A DNA stretch of 14,479 bases from JBKHJA01 sp046538375 (GCA_046538375.1 JBKHJA010000069.1:1-14479), one strand, 5' to 3'; positions 6,397-13,809 are shown, counted from the stretch's first letter. Notes: generated by a model not told the origin, from the letters alone. Made by a program: numbers and translations.

Positions 6397-8963
6397 AAAT
6401 CATCATTGACGGCCGGGAAATCGAAACAGAAGAAAACAAGACCATTCTGGAGGCAGCAAGGAAGAATGGAATTGACATTCCTTCTCTTTGCGACCATTCC
6501 CGCTTGGCTCCTTTCACCGGCTGTCGATTGTGCATCGTGGAAGTCAAGGGGAGGAAGGGCTTTCCTCCCTCCTGCAGCACTTATGTGGAGGAGGGGATGG
6601 AAATAAAGACTCAGACCCCTCGTCTAAAAAGGCTGAGAAGAGAGATCTTCGAGCTTATCCTTTCCGAGCATCCCCATGCCTGTCTGATCTGTTCGGAGAA
6701 GGAAAATTGTGATGAGTACAAATCCACTATCCGGAAAGTGGGCGAAGTCACCGGCTGTGTGCTGTGTTCTAACAATCACCGCTGTGAGCTGCAGGATGTG
6801 GCCGAACAGATAGGCTTAAAAAGAGTCAAGTTTCCTGCGCTGTATCGAGATTTTGATGTCAAAAAGGATGACCCCTTCTTTGACCGAAACTATAATTTGT
6901 GTATCCTTTGTGGAAGATGTGTCAGAGTGTGTGATGAGGTGAGGGGGGCTGCGGCCGTTTCCTTCATCTACAGAGGATCGCGGGCCGTGGTGGGCACAGC
7001 CCTGGATCGTCCTCTGCTTGAATCAGGATGCCAGTTTTGCGGAGCCTGTGTGGATGTGTGCCCCACCGGAGCTCTGGAAGAAAGATTCCTCAAGTATGAA
7101 ACCCTGCCTGATGAAGAAAAAGAGACCACCTGTGCCTTGTGCAGCCAAGGATGCACCTTGAGAATAGATCTGAAAAAAGGAAAGGTTCTCCGTTCCCAGC
7201 CTGTAGATGAGGGGGCAGTGAATAGAGGCCAGGCCTGTGTCAAAGGGAGATTCCTCAACAGAGATGTTGTTTACAGCCCGCAGAGGATCCTGAAGCCTTT
7301 GATCCGCCGCAAAAAAGAGCTGGAAGAAGTGGAATGGGAAGAGGCGCTGGATTATGTGGCTCAGAGGCTGAAGAAATACAAAGGGAAAGAGATAGCTGTG
7401 GTCACTTCTCCTCAGTTGAGTTGTGAAGACAGCTATGTTTTCTATAGATTTGCCAGGGACACCTTGAAGACAAAAAACGTTGAGGATTCTTCCAGTTATT
7501 CTCCTTTTGCTCTTTTTGAGGAGCTGGCCCAAGAGAACGCTCTTCCTCTTCAATTGAATTACAGGATAGAGGATATAGCCAGAGCGAAGACCATATTTGT
7601 TCTTGGGGAAGATCTGGTGATTTCTCATCCCATAATGTGGCTTGAGGTTTTAGAGGCTTTGAAAAACGGCGCCCACCTCATGGCCGCCTCTCCTGTGGAG
7701 CTTTCTTTGAATCGATTCTGTTCGTTTTTTCTCCGCCATCAACCAGGGAGAGAATTTTATGTGTTGGCTTATCTCTCCAAATTCATCCTGGAGAAAGAGG
7801 AGGTGGAAGATTTTTCTCAAGTTCAAGGGATGGATGGCTTCAAGGAGTTTTTAGACAGCCTTAATTCCTCCAGGGTTTATAAAATGACAGGTTTAAAGGA
7901 AGAGGAACTGAGGCGGGCAGCAGAGTTTTTTGCCCATGGGGAAGCGGTGGTTCTTTTCGGCACCCGTTTGACCCATTCCAGCTCAGCCCTCCAGAATCTG
8001 GCAGCCCTTTGGAACCTGGCCCTTCTACGAGATGCCAAGATATTTCCCCTGGCTCTGGAAAATAATTTGCGGGGGATATTCGAAATAGGCCGCCGTTTTT
8101 CCGGTGCGGGATCCAGCTTTTCGGAAATCATCCCGGCCGCCTCATCAAGAGACATTAAAGCCCTTTATGTGGGAGGAGCTTTTCCCTACCCCAGGAAAAG
8201 GAAGCCTGAATTCCTAGTGGTCCAGGATAGTTACAACAGCGCAAATTTAGACATGGCTGATGCTGTCTTTCCCGCCACCACTTTTTTAGAAGAAGAGGGA
8301 ATCACAGTCAATGCGGAAGGAAGGGTCCAGAAGTGGAAGAAAGTGATAGAGCCTGTGGGAGAAGCCAAACCCGATTGGTGGATCATTTCTCAGTTGGCTG
8401 GGAAGATGGGAAAAGCCCGTTTTGATTACAACAAGCCGTCCCAGATCATGAAAGAAATCCAGCAGACTATTCCCGGATTTGCCAAAGCCGTTTACTCCAA
8501 TCTGGAGAAAGGGAAAAAGATTTTCATTAAGGAAGAGAGAGGGGGAGAAAAGAAATTTGTTTCTCCCCGGGTATTTCCTAAAGCGGCCAGGGCCACCAGG
8601 AAATTTCCTTATCTTCTTCTTTTGGATTACAACCTGGATTACTACAGAGGCCTGGTGTTTTCTGAGGATAACAAGGGAATGAGGAAGATCAGAGATTCCA
8701 GGTGGATAAAATTATCTCCTGAGGATGCAGAAAGACTGCGGTTGAAGGAAGGAGAAACACTGGTGGTTGAATCCTCCCGCGGAAAAGCAGCAGGCGAAGC
8801 AAAAATTTCTTCCTCTCTTCCCCCGGGAATAGTCCAGACCAGCTTCTTGGCAGCCCAGAGTTCAGATTTTTCCATGGCCAGTCTGTTATGGGCCTCTTCG
8901 CCAAGATCTCATTTTTCAGGATTCCTTGGTCCCATTCCAGTAAGGATTAAGAGAGAGGAATAA
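6393..8963 (+). CDS. NuoG/FdhA-like iron-sulfur subunit with inactive molybdopterin-type domain
   Basis: 856 residues from a GTG start overlapping the preceding stop (GTGA). Seen in order: plant-type [2Fe-2S] ligands C33, C44, C47, C61; the complex-I-type His-Cys3 site H93, C97, C100, C106; a second Cys triad C122, C125, C131 followed by ELQDVAEQIG; two [4Fe-4S] sites C170, C173, C176, C180 and C213, C216, C219, C223; a molybdopterin-oxidoreductase-type [4Fe-4S] site C247, C250, C254, C282 with the following Lys (CVKGRF); a molybdopterin-type domain (about 300-670); and a C-terminal beta-barrel domain (about 738-850). Formate dehydrogenases have Cys or Sec then His before a small residue and Pro; here the equivalent stretch is S368-Y369-S-P, so no formate activity is expected. 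By family knowledge this is an electron-wiring subunit like NuoG. It lies between NuoF and NfnA, suggesting that it connects the NADH module to Nfn. It could be annotated as formate dehydrogenase alpha by similarity alone. Confidence 0.88.
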   Translation: MKIIIDGREIETEENKTILEAARKNGIDIPSLCDHSRLAPFTGCRLCIVEVKGRKGFPPSCSTYVEEGMEIKTQTPRLKRLRREIFELILSEHPHACLICSEKENCDEYKSTIRKVGEVTGCVLCSNNHRCELQDVAEQIGLKRVKFPALYRDFDVKKDDPFFDRNYNLCILCGRCVRVCDEVRGAAAVSFIYRGSRAVVGTALDRPLLESGCQFCGACVDVCPTGALEERFLKYETLPDEEKETTCALCSQGCTLRIDLKKGKVLRSQPVDEGAVNRGQACVKGRFLNRDVVYSPQRILKPLIRRKKELEEVEWEEALDYVAQRLKKYKGKEIAVVTSPQLSCEDSYVFYRFARDTLKTKNVEDSSSYSPFALFEELAQENALPLQLNYRIEDIARAKTIFVLGEDLVISHPIMWLEVLEALKNGAHLMAASPVELSLNRFCSFFLRHQPGREFYVLAYLSKFILEKEEVEDFSQVQGMDGFKEFLDSLNSSRVYKMTGLKEEELRRAAEFFAHGEAVVLFGTRLTHSSSALQNLAALWNLALLRDAKIFPLALENNLRGIFEIGRRFSGAGSSFSEIIPAASSRDIKALYVGGAFPYPRKRKPEFLVVQDSYNSANLDMADAVFPATTFLEEEGITVNAEGRVQKWKKVIEPVGEAKPDWWIISQLAGKMGKARFDYNKPSQIMKEIQQTIPGFAKAVYSNLEKGKKIFIKEERGGEKKFVSPRVFPKAARATRKFPYLLLLDYNLDYYRGLVFSEDNKGMRKIRDSRWIKLSPEDAERLRLKEGETLVVESSRGKAAGEAKISSSLPPGIVQTSFLAAQSSDFSMASLLWASSPRSHFSGFLGPIPVRIKREE

Positions 8964-9796
8964 TGGCTAAAGTTTTGAATAGAGAGCGTTTGGTACCCAA
9001 TATCCACCTTCTGGAGGTGGAGGTACCGGAAATAGCCCGAAAATGCAAGCCCGGTCAGTTTGTCATCATCATGCCCGATGAGAGAGGAGAAAGGATTCCC
9101 TTGACTATCGCTGACTGGGATAAAGAAAAGGGGTCGGTCACTTCTGTGGTTCTGGTGGTGGGCACTTCCACTCATAAGATTTCTCTGCTCCAGAGCGGGG
9201 ATGAGGTTCCTGTTTGTGTCGGCCCTCTTGGTAAACCTACTGAGATAGAGAAGTACGGAACAGTGGTTTGTGCTGGAGGCTGTTTTGGGATCGGTGCCAT
9301 CTATCCTATCGCCAGAGCGTTGAAGGAAGCAGGAAACAGAGTCATCACTTTGATAGATGTCAAAGCCAGTTATCTGATGTACTGGGAAGATAAATTCAAG
9401 GAAGTGAGCGATGAGATATTTGTTTCCGCTAGAGACAGCCTCTATGACTGCAAGGAGTTTGTTCCCGCTGTTCTCAAAGATATCATAAAAAGAAAGAACA
9501 AGGTGGACCGGGTGATGTCTATCGGCTGCACCTACTTGATGTCCGCCTGCTGTGAGGCCACCAGGAGGAAAAAAATAAAAACCCTGGTCAGCCTCAATCC
9601 TATCATGGTGGATGGGACAGGCATGTGCGGAGCCTGCCGGGTAACAGTGGACGGCAGGACAAAATTCGCCTGCGTGGATGGGCCGGAATTCGACGGCCAT
9701 CTTGTGGACTGGGAAGAGCTCTTCGCCCGCCGCAAGACTTATTTTGAGGACGAAATCCATTCCCTTTGTTACTGGGAGAAAGAAGAATTTTCCTGA
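8963..9796 (+). CDS. nfnA: NfnA-like FAD/NAD(H) and [2Fe-2S] subunit (SudB/PyrK-type)
   Basis: 277-residue ferredoxin-NADP reductase-type protein, the small subunit of NADH-dependent reduced ferredoxin:NADP oxidoreductase. Visible: the FAD-binding GERIPLTIAD (42-51), the GTSTHKI segment (67-73), the pyridine-nucleotide loop CAGGCFGIGAIYP (103-115), and the C-terminal cluster site C222, C225, C237. Asp217 sits where PyrK-type proteins have the first Cys, matching the unusual Asp ligand reported for the [2Fe-2S] cluster of characterised NfnA. That favours Nfn over dihydroorotate dehydrogenase PyrK. Known role: it carries the non-bifurcating FAD, binds NAD(H) and takes the high-potential electron. 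The start ATG overlaps the previous TAA by one base, with a purine-rich GAGAGAGG upstream (8951-8958). The partner NfnB follows after 15 nt. Confidence 0.9.
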   Translation: MAKVLNRERLVPNIHLLEVEVPEIARKCKPGQFVIIMPDERGERIPLTIADWDKEKGSVTSVVLVVGTSTHKISLLQSGDEVPVCVGPLGKPTEIEKYGTVVCAGGCFGIGAIYPIARALKEAGNRVITLIDVKASYLMYWEDKFKEVSDEIFVSARDSLYDCKEFVPAVLKDIIKRKNKVDRVMSIGCTYLMSACCEATRRKKIKTLVSLNPIMVDGTGMCGACRVTVDGRTKFACVDGPEFDGHLVDWEELFARRKTYFEDEIHSLCYWEKEEFS

Positions 9797-9811
9797 GAAT
9801 AATGAGAAAAA

Positions 9812-11329
9812 ATGGCTGAAAAAAAGAAATTATCTCCTGAAGAAAAAGAAAGGCTCAGAGAGAAATTCAACCAGGAATGGCGGAAAAAACTGCGCAAGTC
9901 AACCTCTGCCAAGGAAAGGATGAAAATTTCCCGCCAGAAAATGCCAGAACGGGAGGCTGAAGAGAGAAACCAGGACTTCAACGAAGTGAATTTAGGATTG
10001 GCTGCGGAGATCGCCAAGCGGGAAGCCAGTCGATGCCTGGACTGTGCCAATCCTCAATGCGTTTTGGGCTGTCCGGTGGGGATTGATATTCCCACCTTCA
10101 TCAAGATGATAGAAATTGGCGATTTTGTCCAGAGTGTGCGAAAGATCAAAGAGACCAACAGTCTTCCGGCCATCTGCGGCCGGGTGTGTCCCCAGGAAAC
10201 CCAGTGTGAAGAACTCTGCAATATTAAAAAGGCCACCGGCAATCCGGTGGCCATCGGCAACCTGGAGAGGTTTGTTTCCGATTATGAGAGGATGAAGGGG
10301 GAAGTGTTTGTCCCTTCCATTCCTCCATCCACCGGCCATAAAGTGGCGGTGATAGGGGCCGGGCCGGCTGGTTTGACCGTGGCAGGAGAACTGGCTAAAA
10401 AGGGACATCAGGTCACTATCTTCGAGGCCCTGCACAAGGCTGGAGGCGTTCTGGTGTACGGTATTCCTGAATTCAGGCTCCCCAAAAAAATACTCGAATC
10501 AGAGGTGGATTACCTCAAGAAACTGGGAGTTGAACTAAAAACAAATTTTATCATAGGGATGACAGCCACCCTGGAAGATTTGAAGAAAGACGGCTATGAA
10601 GCCTTTTTTATAGGGACGGGGGCCGGCCTGCCCAATTTTATGCGGATTCCCGGCGAGAATTTGATCGGGGTCTATTCCGCCAACGAATATTTAACCCGGG
10701 TCAATCTGATGAAAGCCTACCAGTTTCCCCAGTATGATACTCCTGTGTATGTGGCAAGGAGAGCAGCGGTCATCGGCGGCGGCAACGTGGCCATGGATTC
10801 GGTTCGGACGGCCAAGAGGCTGGGAGCAGAGCAGGCTGCTATCATCTACCGCCGATCCAGAGTGGAAATGCCCGCTCGGGTTGAAGAAGTCAAACATGCT
10901 GAGGAAGAAGGGATTGAATTCCAGTTCCTGACCGCGCCCATAAAGTACACGGGAAATGAGAACGGCCGAGTGAAGGCCATGGAATGCATAAGAATGAAGC
11001 TGGGTGAGCCCGATGCATCCGGCCGGCGTCGGCCTGTTCCCATTCCGGGCTCAGAATTCACCATGGAGGTGGATATGGTGGTGGTGGCAATCGGCCAGAG
11101 CCCTAATCCTTTGATACCCAAGACCACGCCCGGGCTGAAGGTGGGGAAATGGGGAAACATTGAAGTGGATTGGGATACCATGGGCACCAGCATGAAAGGA
11201 ATCTTTGCAGGAGGAGATATCATCAGAGGAGGAGCGACTGTTATCCTGGCCATGGGGGACGGCCGGGTGGCTGCTATGGAGATAGACAAGTATTTGAACA
11301 CCAAGAAAAAGAGGAAAAAACGCAGATAA
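9812..11329 (+). CDS. nfnB: NfnB-like bifurcating FAD/NADPH subunit (GltD-like)
   Basis: 505 residues, homologous to the glutamate synthase small subunit and NfnB/SudA. In Nfn this subunit holds the bifurcating FAD, the NADP(H) site and two [4Fe-4S] clusters leading to ferredoxin. Visible: Cys set C75, C78, C83, C87 and set C122, C126, C132, C136; the FAD loop GAGPAGL (182-188); GIPEFRLPK (217-225); the second dinucleotide loop GGGNVAMD (322-329); the NADPH-type YRRSRVEMPAR (346-356); and the FAD-closing IFAGGDIIRGG (464-474). No large glutamate synthase gene is adjacent, so Nfn is the better call than GltD. Unusual: about 55 residues of charged, Lys/Glu-rich helix precede the first cluster, and the C-terminus ends in a Lys/Arg cluster; either could dock to partner subunits. 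A weak GAGAA precedes the ATG. Confidence 0.92.
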   Translation: MAEKKKLSPEEKERLREKFNQEWRKKLRKSTSAKERMKISRQKMPEREAEERNQDFNEVNLGLAAEIAKREASRCLDCANPQCVLGCPVGIDIPTFIKMIEIGDFVQSVRKIKETNSLPAICGRVCPQETQCEELCNIKKATGNPVAIGNLERFVSDYERMKGEVFVPSIPPSTGHKVAVIGAGPAGLTVAGELAKKGHQVTIFEALHKAGGVLVYGIPEFRLPKKILESEVDYLKKLGVELKTNFIIGMTATLEDLKKDGYEAFFIGTGAGLPNFMRIPGENLIGVYSANEYLTRVNLMKAYQFPQYDTPVYVARRAAVIGGGNVAMDSVRTAKRLGAEQAAIIYRRSRVEMPARVEEVKHAEEEGIEFQFLTAPIKYTGNENGRVKAMECIRMKLGEPDASGRRRPVPIPGSEFTMEVDMVVVAIGQSPNPLIPKTTPGLKVGKWGNIEVDWDTMGTSMKGIFAGGDIIRGGATVILAMGDGRVAAMEIDKYLNTKKKRKKRR

Positions 11330-11383
11330 GGGAACGGCAGGCCTCTTTTAAAGAGACCGCTAAATTCAAAAAGAGGAAAACAG

Positions 11384-12682
11384 ATGAGCTGGGTGGATGA
11401 TTACAGAAAAAAGTTAGTGACCGCTGAACAGGCTGTGGCTGAGATCAAAAGCGGAAATCGTGTGTACGTAAGCGGCAATGCCGCCACCCCTTATGTGTTG
11501 ATGAAGGCTCTGGCTTCCAGAAAGGATGAGTTGGAAAAAGTGGAGCTGGCTCATGTGCTCCTGTTAGGCGAAGATCCTTTCTCACAGCCTGGGATGGAAG
11601 GCCATTTTCGTCATAATTCTCTTTTTGTGGGTCCTGCTGACAGGAAAGCCATCAACCAGGGCCGAGCCGATTATGTGCCCATATTTCTCCACCAAATTCC
11701 TGAACTCTTCTATTCCGGTCAGATGCCCATAGATGTGGCTGTGCTTCATCTCTCTCCTCCTGATGAGCATGGATTCATGAGCTTTGGGGTGGAGGTGCTG
11801 GCCTCCAAGGCAGCCGCCGAGACAGCAAAGATAGTGATTGCCCAGGTGAACGAAAAAATGCCCCGGGTTCTGGGAGATTCTTTTATCCATGCTTCTCGGG
11901 TAGACAAGGTGGTGGAAATATCTGAAGATTTGCCTGAGCTGGAGAAGAAGCCTTTCAGCGAAGTGGAAAGGAAGATCGGACATTTTATTGCTGATTTGAT
12001 CGAAGACGGCTCATCACTTCAGTTGGGTATCGGCGGAATACCGGATGCTGTCCTTTCTGCCTTGAAAGGCCGGAGGGATCTGGGGATTCACACCGAAATG
12101 GTCTCAGATGGGGTGATGGAAGCTATCGAGTCCGGCATGATCACCGGAGCCAGAAAAACCTTTCATCCTAATAAAGTGATCCTGACTTTCTTGTTGGGAT
12201 CTAAAAAGCTGTACGATTTTGCTGACAATAATCCTGTCTTTGAAGCCCATCCCACAGAATACACCAATCACCCTTTCAATGTTTCCCGCAACGATAACAT
12301 GGTGGCCATAAATTCAGCCATTGAAGTGGACATAACCGGCCAGGTCTGCTCGGATTCTATCGGCACTTACATCTACAGCGGGTTTGGAGGACAGGTGGAC
12401 TTCATTCGAGGCGCTGCTCACTCCAGAGGGGGGAAACCCATCATTGCTCTTCCCTCAACGGCCAAGAAAGGGGAGATGTCCCGGATTGTCCCTTTTCTGA
12501 AAAAAGGCGCCGGGGTGGTGACCACCAGAGCCGATGTCAAGTATGTGGTGACAGAATACGGAGTGGCCTACCTGCATGGAAAAAATCTGCAGGAGAGGAC
12601 CAGAGCATTGATAAACATTGCCCATCCTAAATTCAGAGCAGATTTGGTAAAAGAGGCCAAAGGCCGGAATCTGTTGCGATGA
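11384..12682 (+). CDS. Acetyl-CoA hydrolase/transferase family protein (4-hydroxybutyrate CoA-transferase-like)
   Basis: 432-residue family I CoA-transferase related to 4-hydroxybutyrate and butyrate:acetate CoA-transferases. Motifs: GNAATPYVLMKAL (31-43), the LHLSPPDEHGFMS substrate/CoA region (121-133), QLGIGGIPDAVLSAL (213-227), E238 in GIHTEMVSDGV (same number as the catalytic Glu of the Clostridium aminobutyricum enzyme, which forms the glutamyl-CoA thioester), HPTEYTNHP (289-297), NDNMVAINSAIEVDITGQV (303-321), and SGFGGQVDFIRGA (332-344). It would exchange CoA between acyl-CoA and acetate or a related acid in the cytoplasm; the exact acid cannot be told. AGAGGAAA nine or so bases before the ATG is a good ribosome site. 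The 54-nt gap after NfnB holds a short palindrome (CTCTTT-T-AAAGAG) but no promoter, so it probably belongs to the redox operon as its last gene. Confidence 0.88.
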   Translation: MSWVDDYRKKLVTAEQAVAEIKSGNRVYVSGNAATPYVLMKALASRKDELEKVELAHVLLLGEDPFSQPGMEGHFRHNSLFVGPADRKAINQGRADYVPIFLHQIPELFYSGQMPIDVAVLHLSPPDEHGFMSFGVEVLASKAAAETAKIVIAQVNEKMPRVLGDSFIHASRVDKVVEISEDLPELEKKPFSEVERKIGHFIADLIEDGSSLQLGIGGIPDAVLSALKGRRDLGIHTEMVSDGVMEAIESGMITGARKTFHPNKVILTFLLGSKKLYDFADNNPVFEAHPTEYTNHPFNVSRNDNMVAINSAIEVDITGQVCSDSIGTYIYSGFGGQVDFIRGAAHSRGGKPIIALPSTAKKGEMSRIVPFLKKGAGVVTTRADVKYVVTEYGVAYLHGKNLQERTRALINIAHPKFRADLVKEAKGRNLLR

Positions 12683-12693
12683 TGAAGCTCAAG

Positions 12694-12728
12694 CCAATGG
12701 GATCAAAAAACGGTTTTTTTACCCATGG
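12694..12728 (+). terminator. Long imperfect stem-loop at the operon's 3' end
   Basis: Begins 11 bases after the CoA-transferase stop. An inner AAAAAA/TTTTTT stem closes a CGG loop; after one mismatch and single-base bulges the outer arms CCAATGGG and CCCATGG pair. It is not a textbook Rho-independent terminator because the T-run is inside the stem rather than after it. It could still act as a bidirectional terminator or as a 3' mRNA stabiliser. Its position marks the likely end of the operon. Confidence 0.4.
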
Positions 12729-12762
12729 GCCTTCGCCAGTTCTAGAACAAACAATTCTTGTT

Positions 12763-12790
12763 TTGAAAGGGATGAAACTGATCCTAGATT
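12763..12790 (+). promoter_or_regulatory. Weak candidate promoter for the RNase HIII gene
   Basis: TTGAAA (12763-12768, five of six consensus bases) is followed after 16 bases by TAGATT (12785-12790, four of six). It lies about 50 bases before the ATG at 12841 and after the stem-loop that seems to end the previous operon. A palindrome TTCTAGAA (12740-12747) sits just upstream and could be incidental. Confidence 0.25.
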
Positions 12791-12840
12791 TTTGCTGAGA
12801 GCATAAATTTTTTTGAGCGCCTGGTTTTCATTGAGGAATA

Positions 12841-13503
12841 ATGCAGCAATCTGATCTTTTCCCTCCGGAAAAAGGCCATATCGGCACCGATGAGTCGGGT
12901 AAAGGCGACTATTTTGGCCCGTTGGTGGTGGCCGGAGTTTTCATTCTCCATGAACAGGAGGAAGTCCTGAAAGAACTTGGAGTCAAGGACAGCAAAAAAT
13001 TTTCTGACAGCCGGGTCCGGGAGTTTGCCCGGCTCATCAAAACGGGATACAGGCATTCATTGGTGGTCATTGGCCCTGAAAAGTACAACCTGCTGTACGG
13101 AAAGCTGAGGAATTTAAACAGAATCCTGGCCTGGGCCCATTCGCGGGCCATCGAAAATATCCTGGAAGAAGTCCACTGCTCCATGGCTGTAACCGATCAG
13201 TTCGGCGACAAGCTTTATGTGCTCAATGCCCTGATGGAGAAGGGGAAGACCATCCAGCTTATCCAGAAGCCAAAGGCTGAGCAGGATTTGGCTGTGGCAG
13301 CGGCTTCCATCTTGGCAAGAGCAGAATTCCTCAGGCGGCTGTATTTCCTTTCCCAGGAATTCGGAGTGGATCTCCCCAAAGGCTCTTCCCCTCATGCCGA
13401 AGTGGCAGGACTGAAGCTGGTCCGTCGCCACGGCGATCAAATTCTTGATAAGGTGGCCAAGAAGCATTTCAAGCTGACCCTCCGCATCCAAGCTGCCAAA
13501 TAA
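12841..13503 (+). CDS. rnhC: Ribonuclease HIII, lacking the N-terminal domain
   Basis: 220-residue type 2 RNase H that cleaves the RNA strand of RNA-DNA hybrids. The HIII branch is indicated by GTDESGKGDYFGPLVVAG (15-32), where HII enzymes have a DE.G.G..GP pattern, and by E147 in PKAEQDLAVAAASILAR, where HII has Asp. The acidic active-site set would be D17, E18, D119 (VTDQF) and E147. The C-terminal LPKGSSP (178-184) is also family-typical. Standard bacterial HIII proteins are about 300 residues because of an N-terminal TBP-like substrate-binding domain; here only about 14 residues precede the catalytic core. No homologous coding continues upstream in frame, so this is a short form rather than a mis-called start. 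GAGG lies four bases before the ATG. It has no evident link to the redox operon. Confidence 0.88.
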   Translation: MQQSDLFPPEKGHIGTDESGKGDYFGPLVVAGVFILHEQEEVLKELGVKDSKKFSDSRVREFARLIKTGYRHSLVVIGPEKYNLLYGKLRNLNRILAWAHSRAIENILEEVHCSMAVTDQFGDKLYVLNALMEKGKTIQLIQKPKAEQDLAVAAASILARAEFLRRLYFLSQEFGVDLPKGSSPHAEVAGLKLVRRHGDQILDKVAKKHFKLTLRIQAAK

Positions 13504-13558
13504 TTGCCAAAAGCAAATCGAGCCGGAATGGCCACAGTTGCCTGGACAGCAGAAATAA

Positions 13559-13765
13559 GAAATTCTTGACCTTACAGCTATAAAGAATGACCTCTGGTTT
13601 ACAGTTGAAATTCTGGGAGACAAGAGTCAATTCCCTGTGGTTCAAGGATCCTCTTATAATTGGTTACCGGAAAGAGCATCCTTTCCTCAAGCCATCACCA
13701 ATCCGGTGTTTATTGATATCCACGGAAATGGTCTTTTTGAGGCACCTTGGCCGGCTAAAATCTAG
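13559..13765 (+). pseudogene. Decayed C-terminal fragment of a larger protein (CehA/McbA-like tail)
   Basis: A 68-codon open frame without any ATG near its beginning runs from an in-frame TAA (13556-13558) to TAG at 13763-13765. Its translation looks like a real protein end: NDLWFTVEILGD near the start, then FPVV, and near the end AITNPVFIDIHGNGLFEAP. The pattern 'A-(x)-TNP-(I/V)-F-(I/V)-D-(x)-(x)-GNG-(x)-F-(x)-AP' recurs at the extreme C-terminus of CehA/McbA-type and other large hydrolases as I recall them, so this is most likely the surviving 3' end of a deleted gene. A frame with an ATG at 13587 (69 codons to 13796) covers the same DNA, but its translation has no protein-like pattern and is rejected. 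The rest of the 306-nt space between the RNase HIII and phosphatidyltransferase genes shows nothing else I can support. Confidence 0.5.
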
Positions 13766-13809
13766 GAAACTCCGGAAAACAATACAGAAAAAATAAAACA
13801 AGTTTGCTC

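Noticed and set aside
9812..11329. Glutamate synthase small subunit (GltD) as the identity of the NfnB-like gene
   Set aside because: No large glutamate synthase subunit is present, and the NfnA-like gene with its Asp217 cluster ligand is directly upstream.
12697..12798. 33-codon frame after the CoA-transferase
   Set aside because: It runs through the inverted repeat, lacks a ribosome site and has no recognisable features.
13564..13582. TTGACC and TATAAA as a promoter for the phosphatidyltransferase gene
   Set aside because: The two elements are only seven bases apart, far too close for a sigma-70 promoter.
13587..13796. 69-codon frame starting with ATG between the RNase HIII and phosphatidyltransferase genes
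   Set aside because: Its translation is basic and patternless, whereas the overlapping frame 13559-13765 reads as a genuine protein C-terminus.
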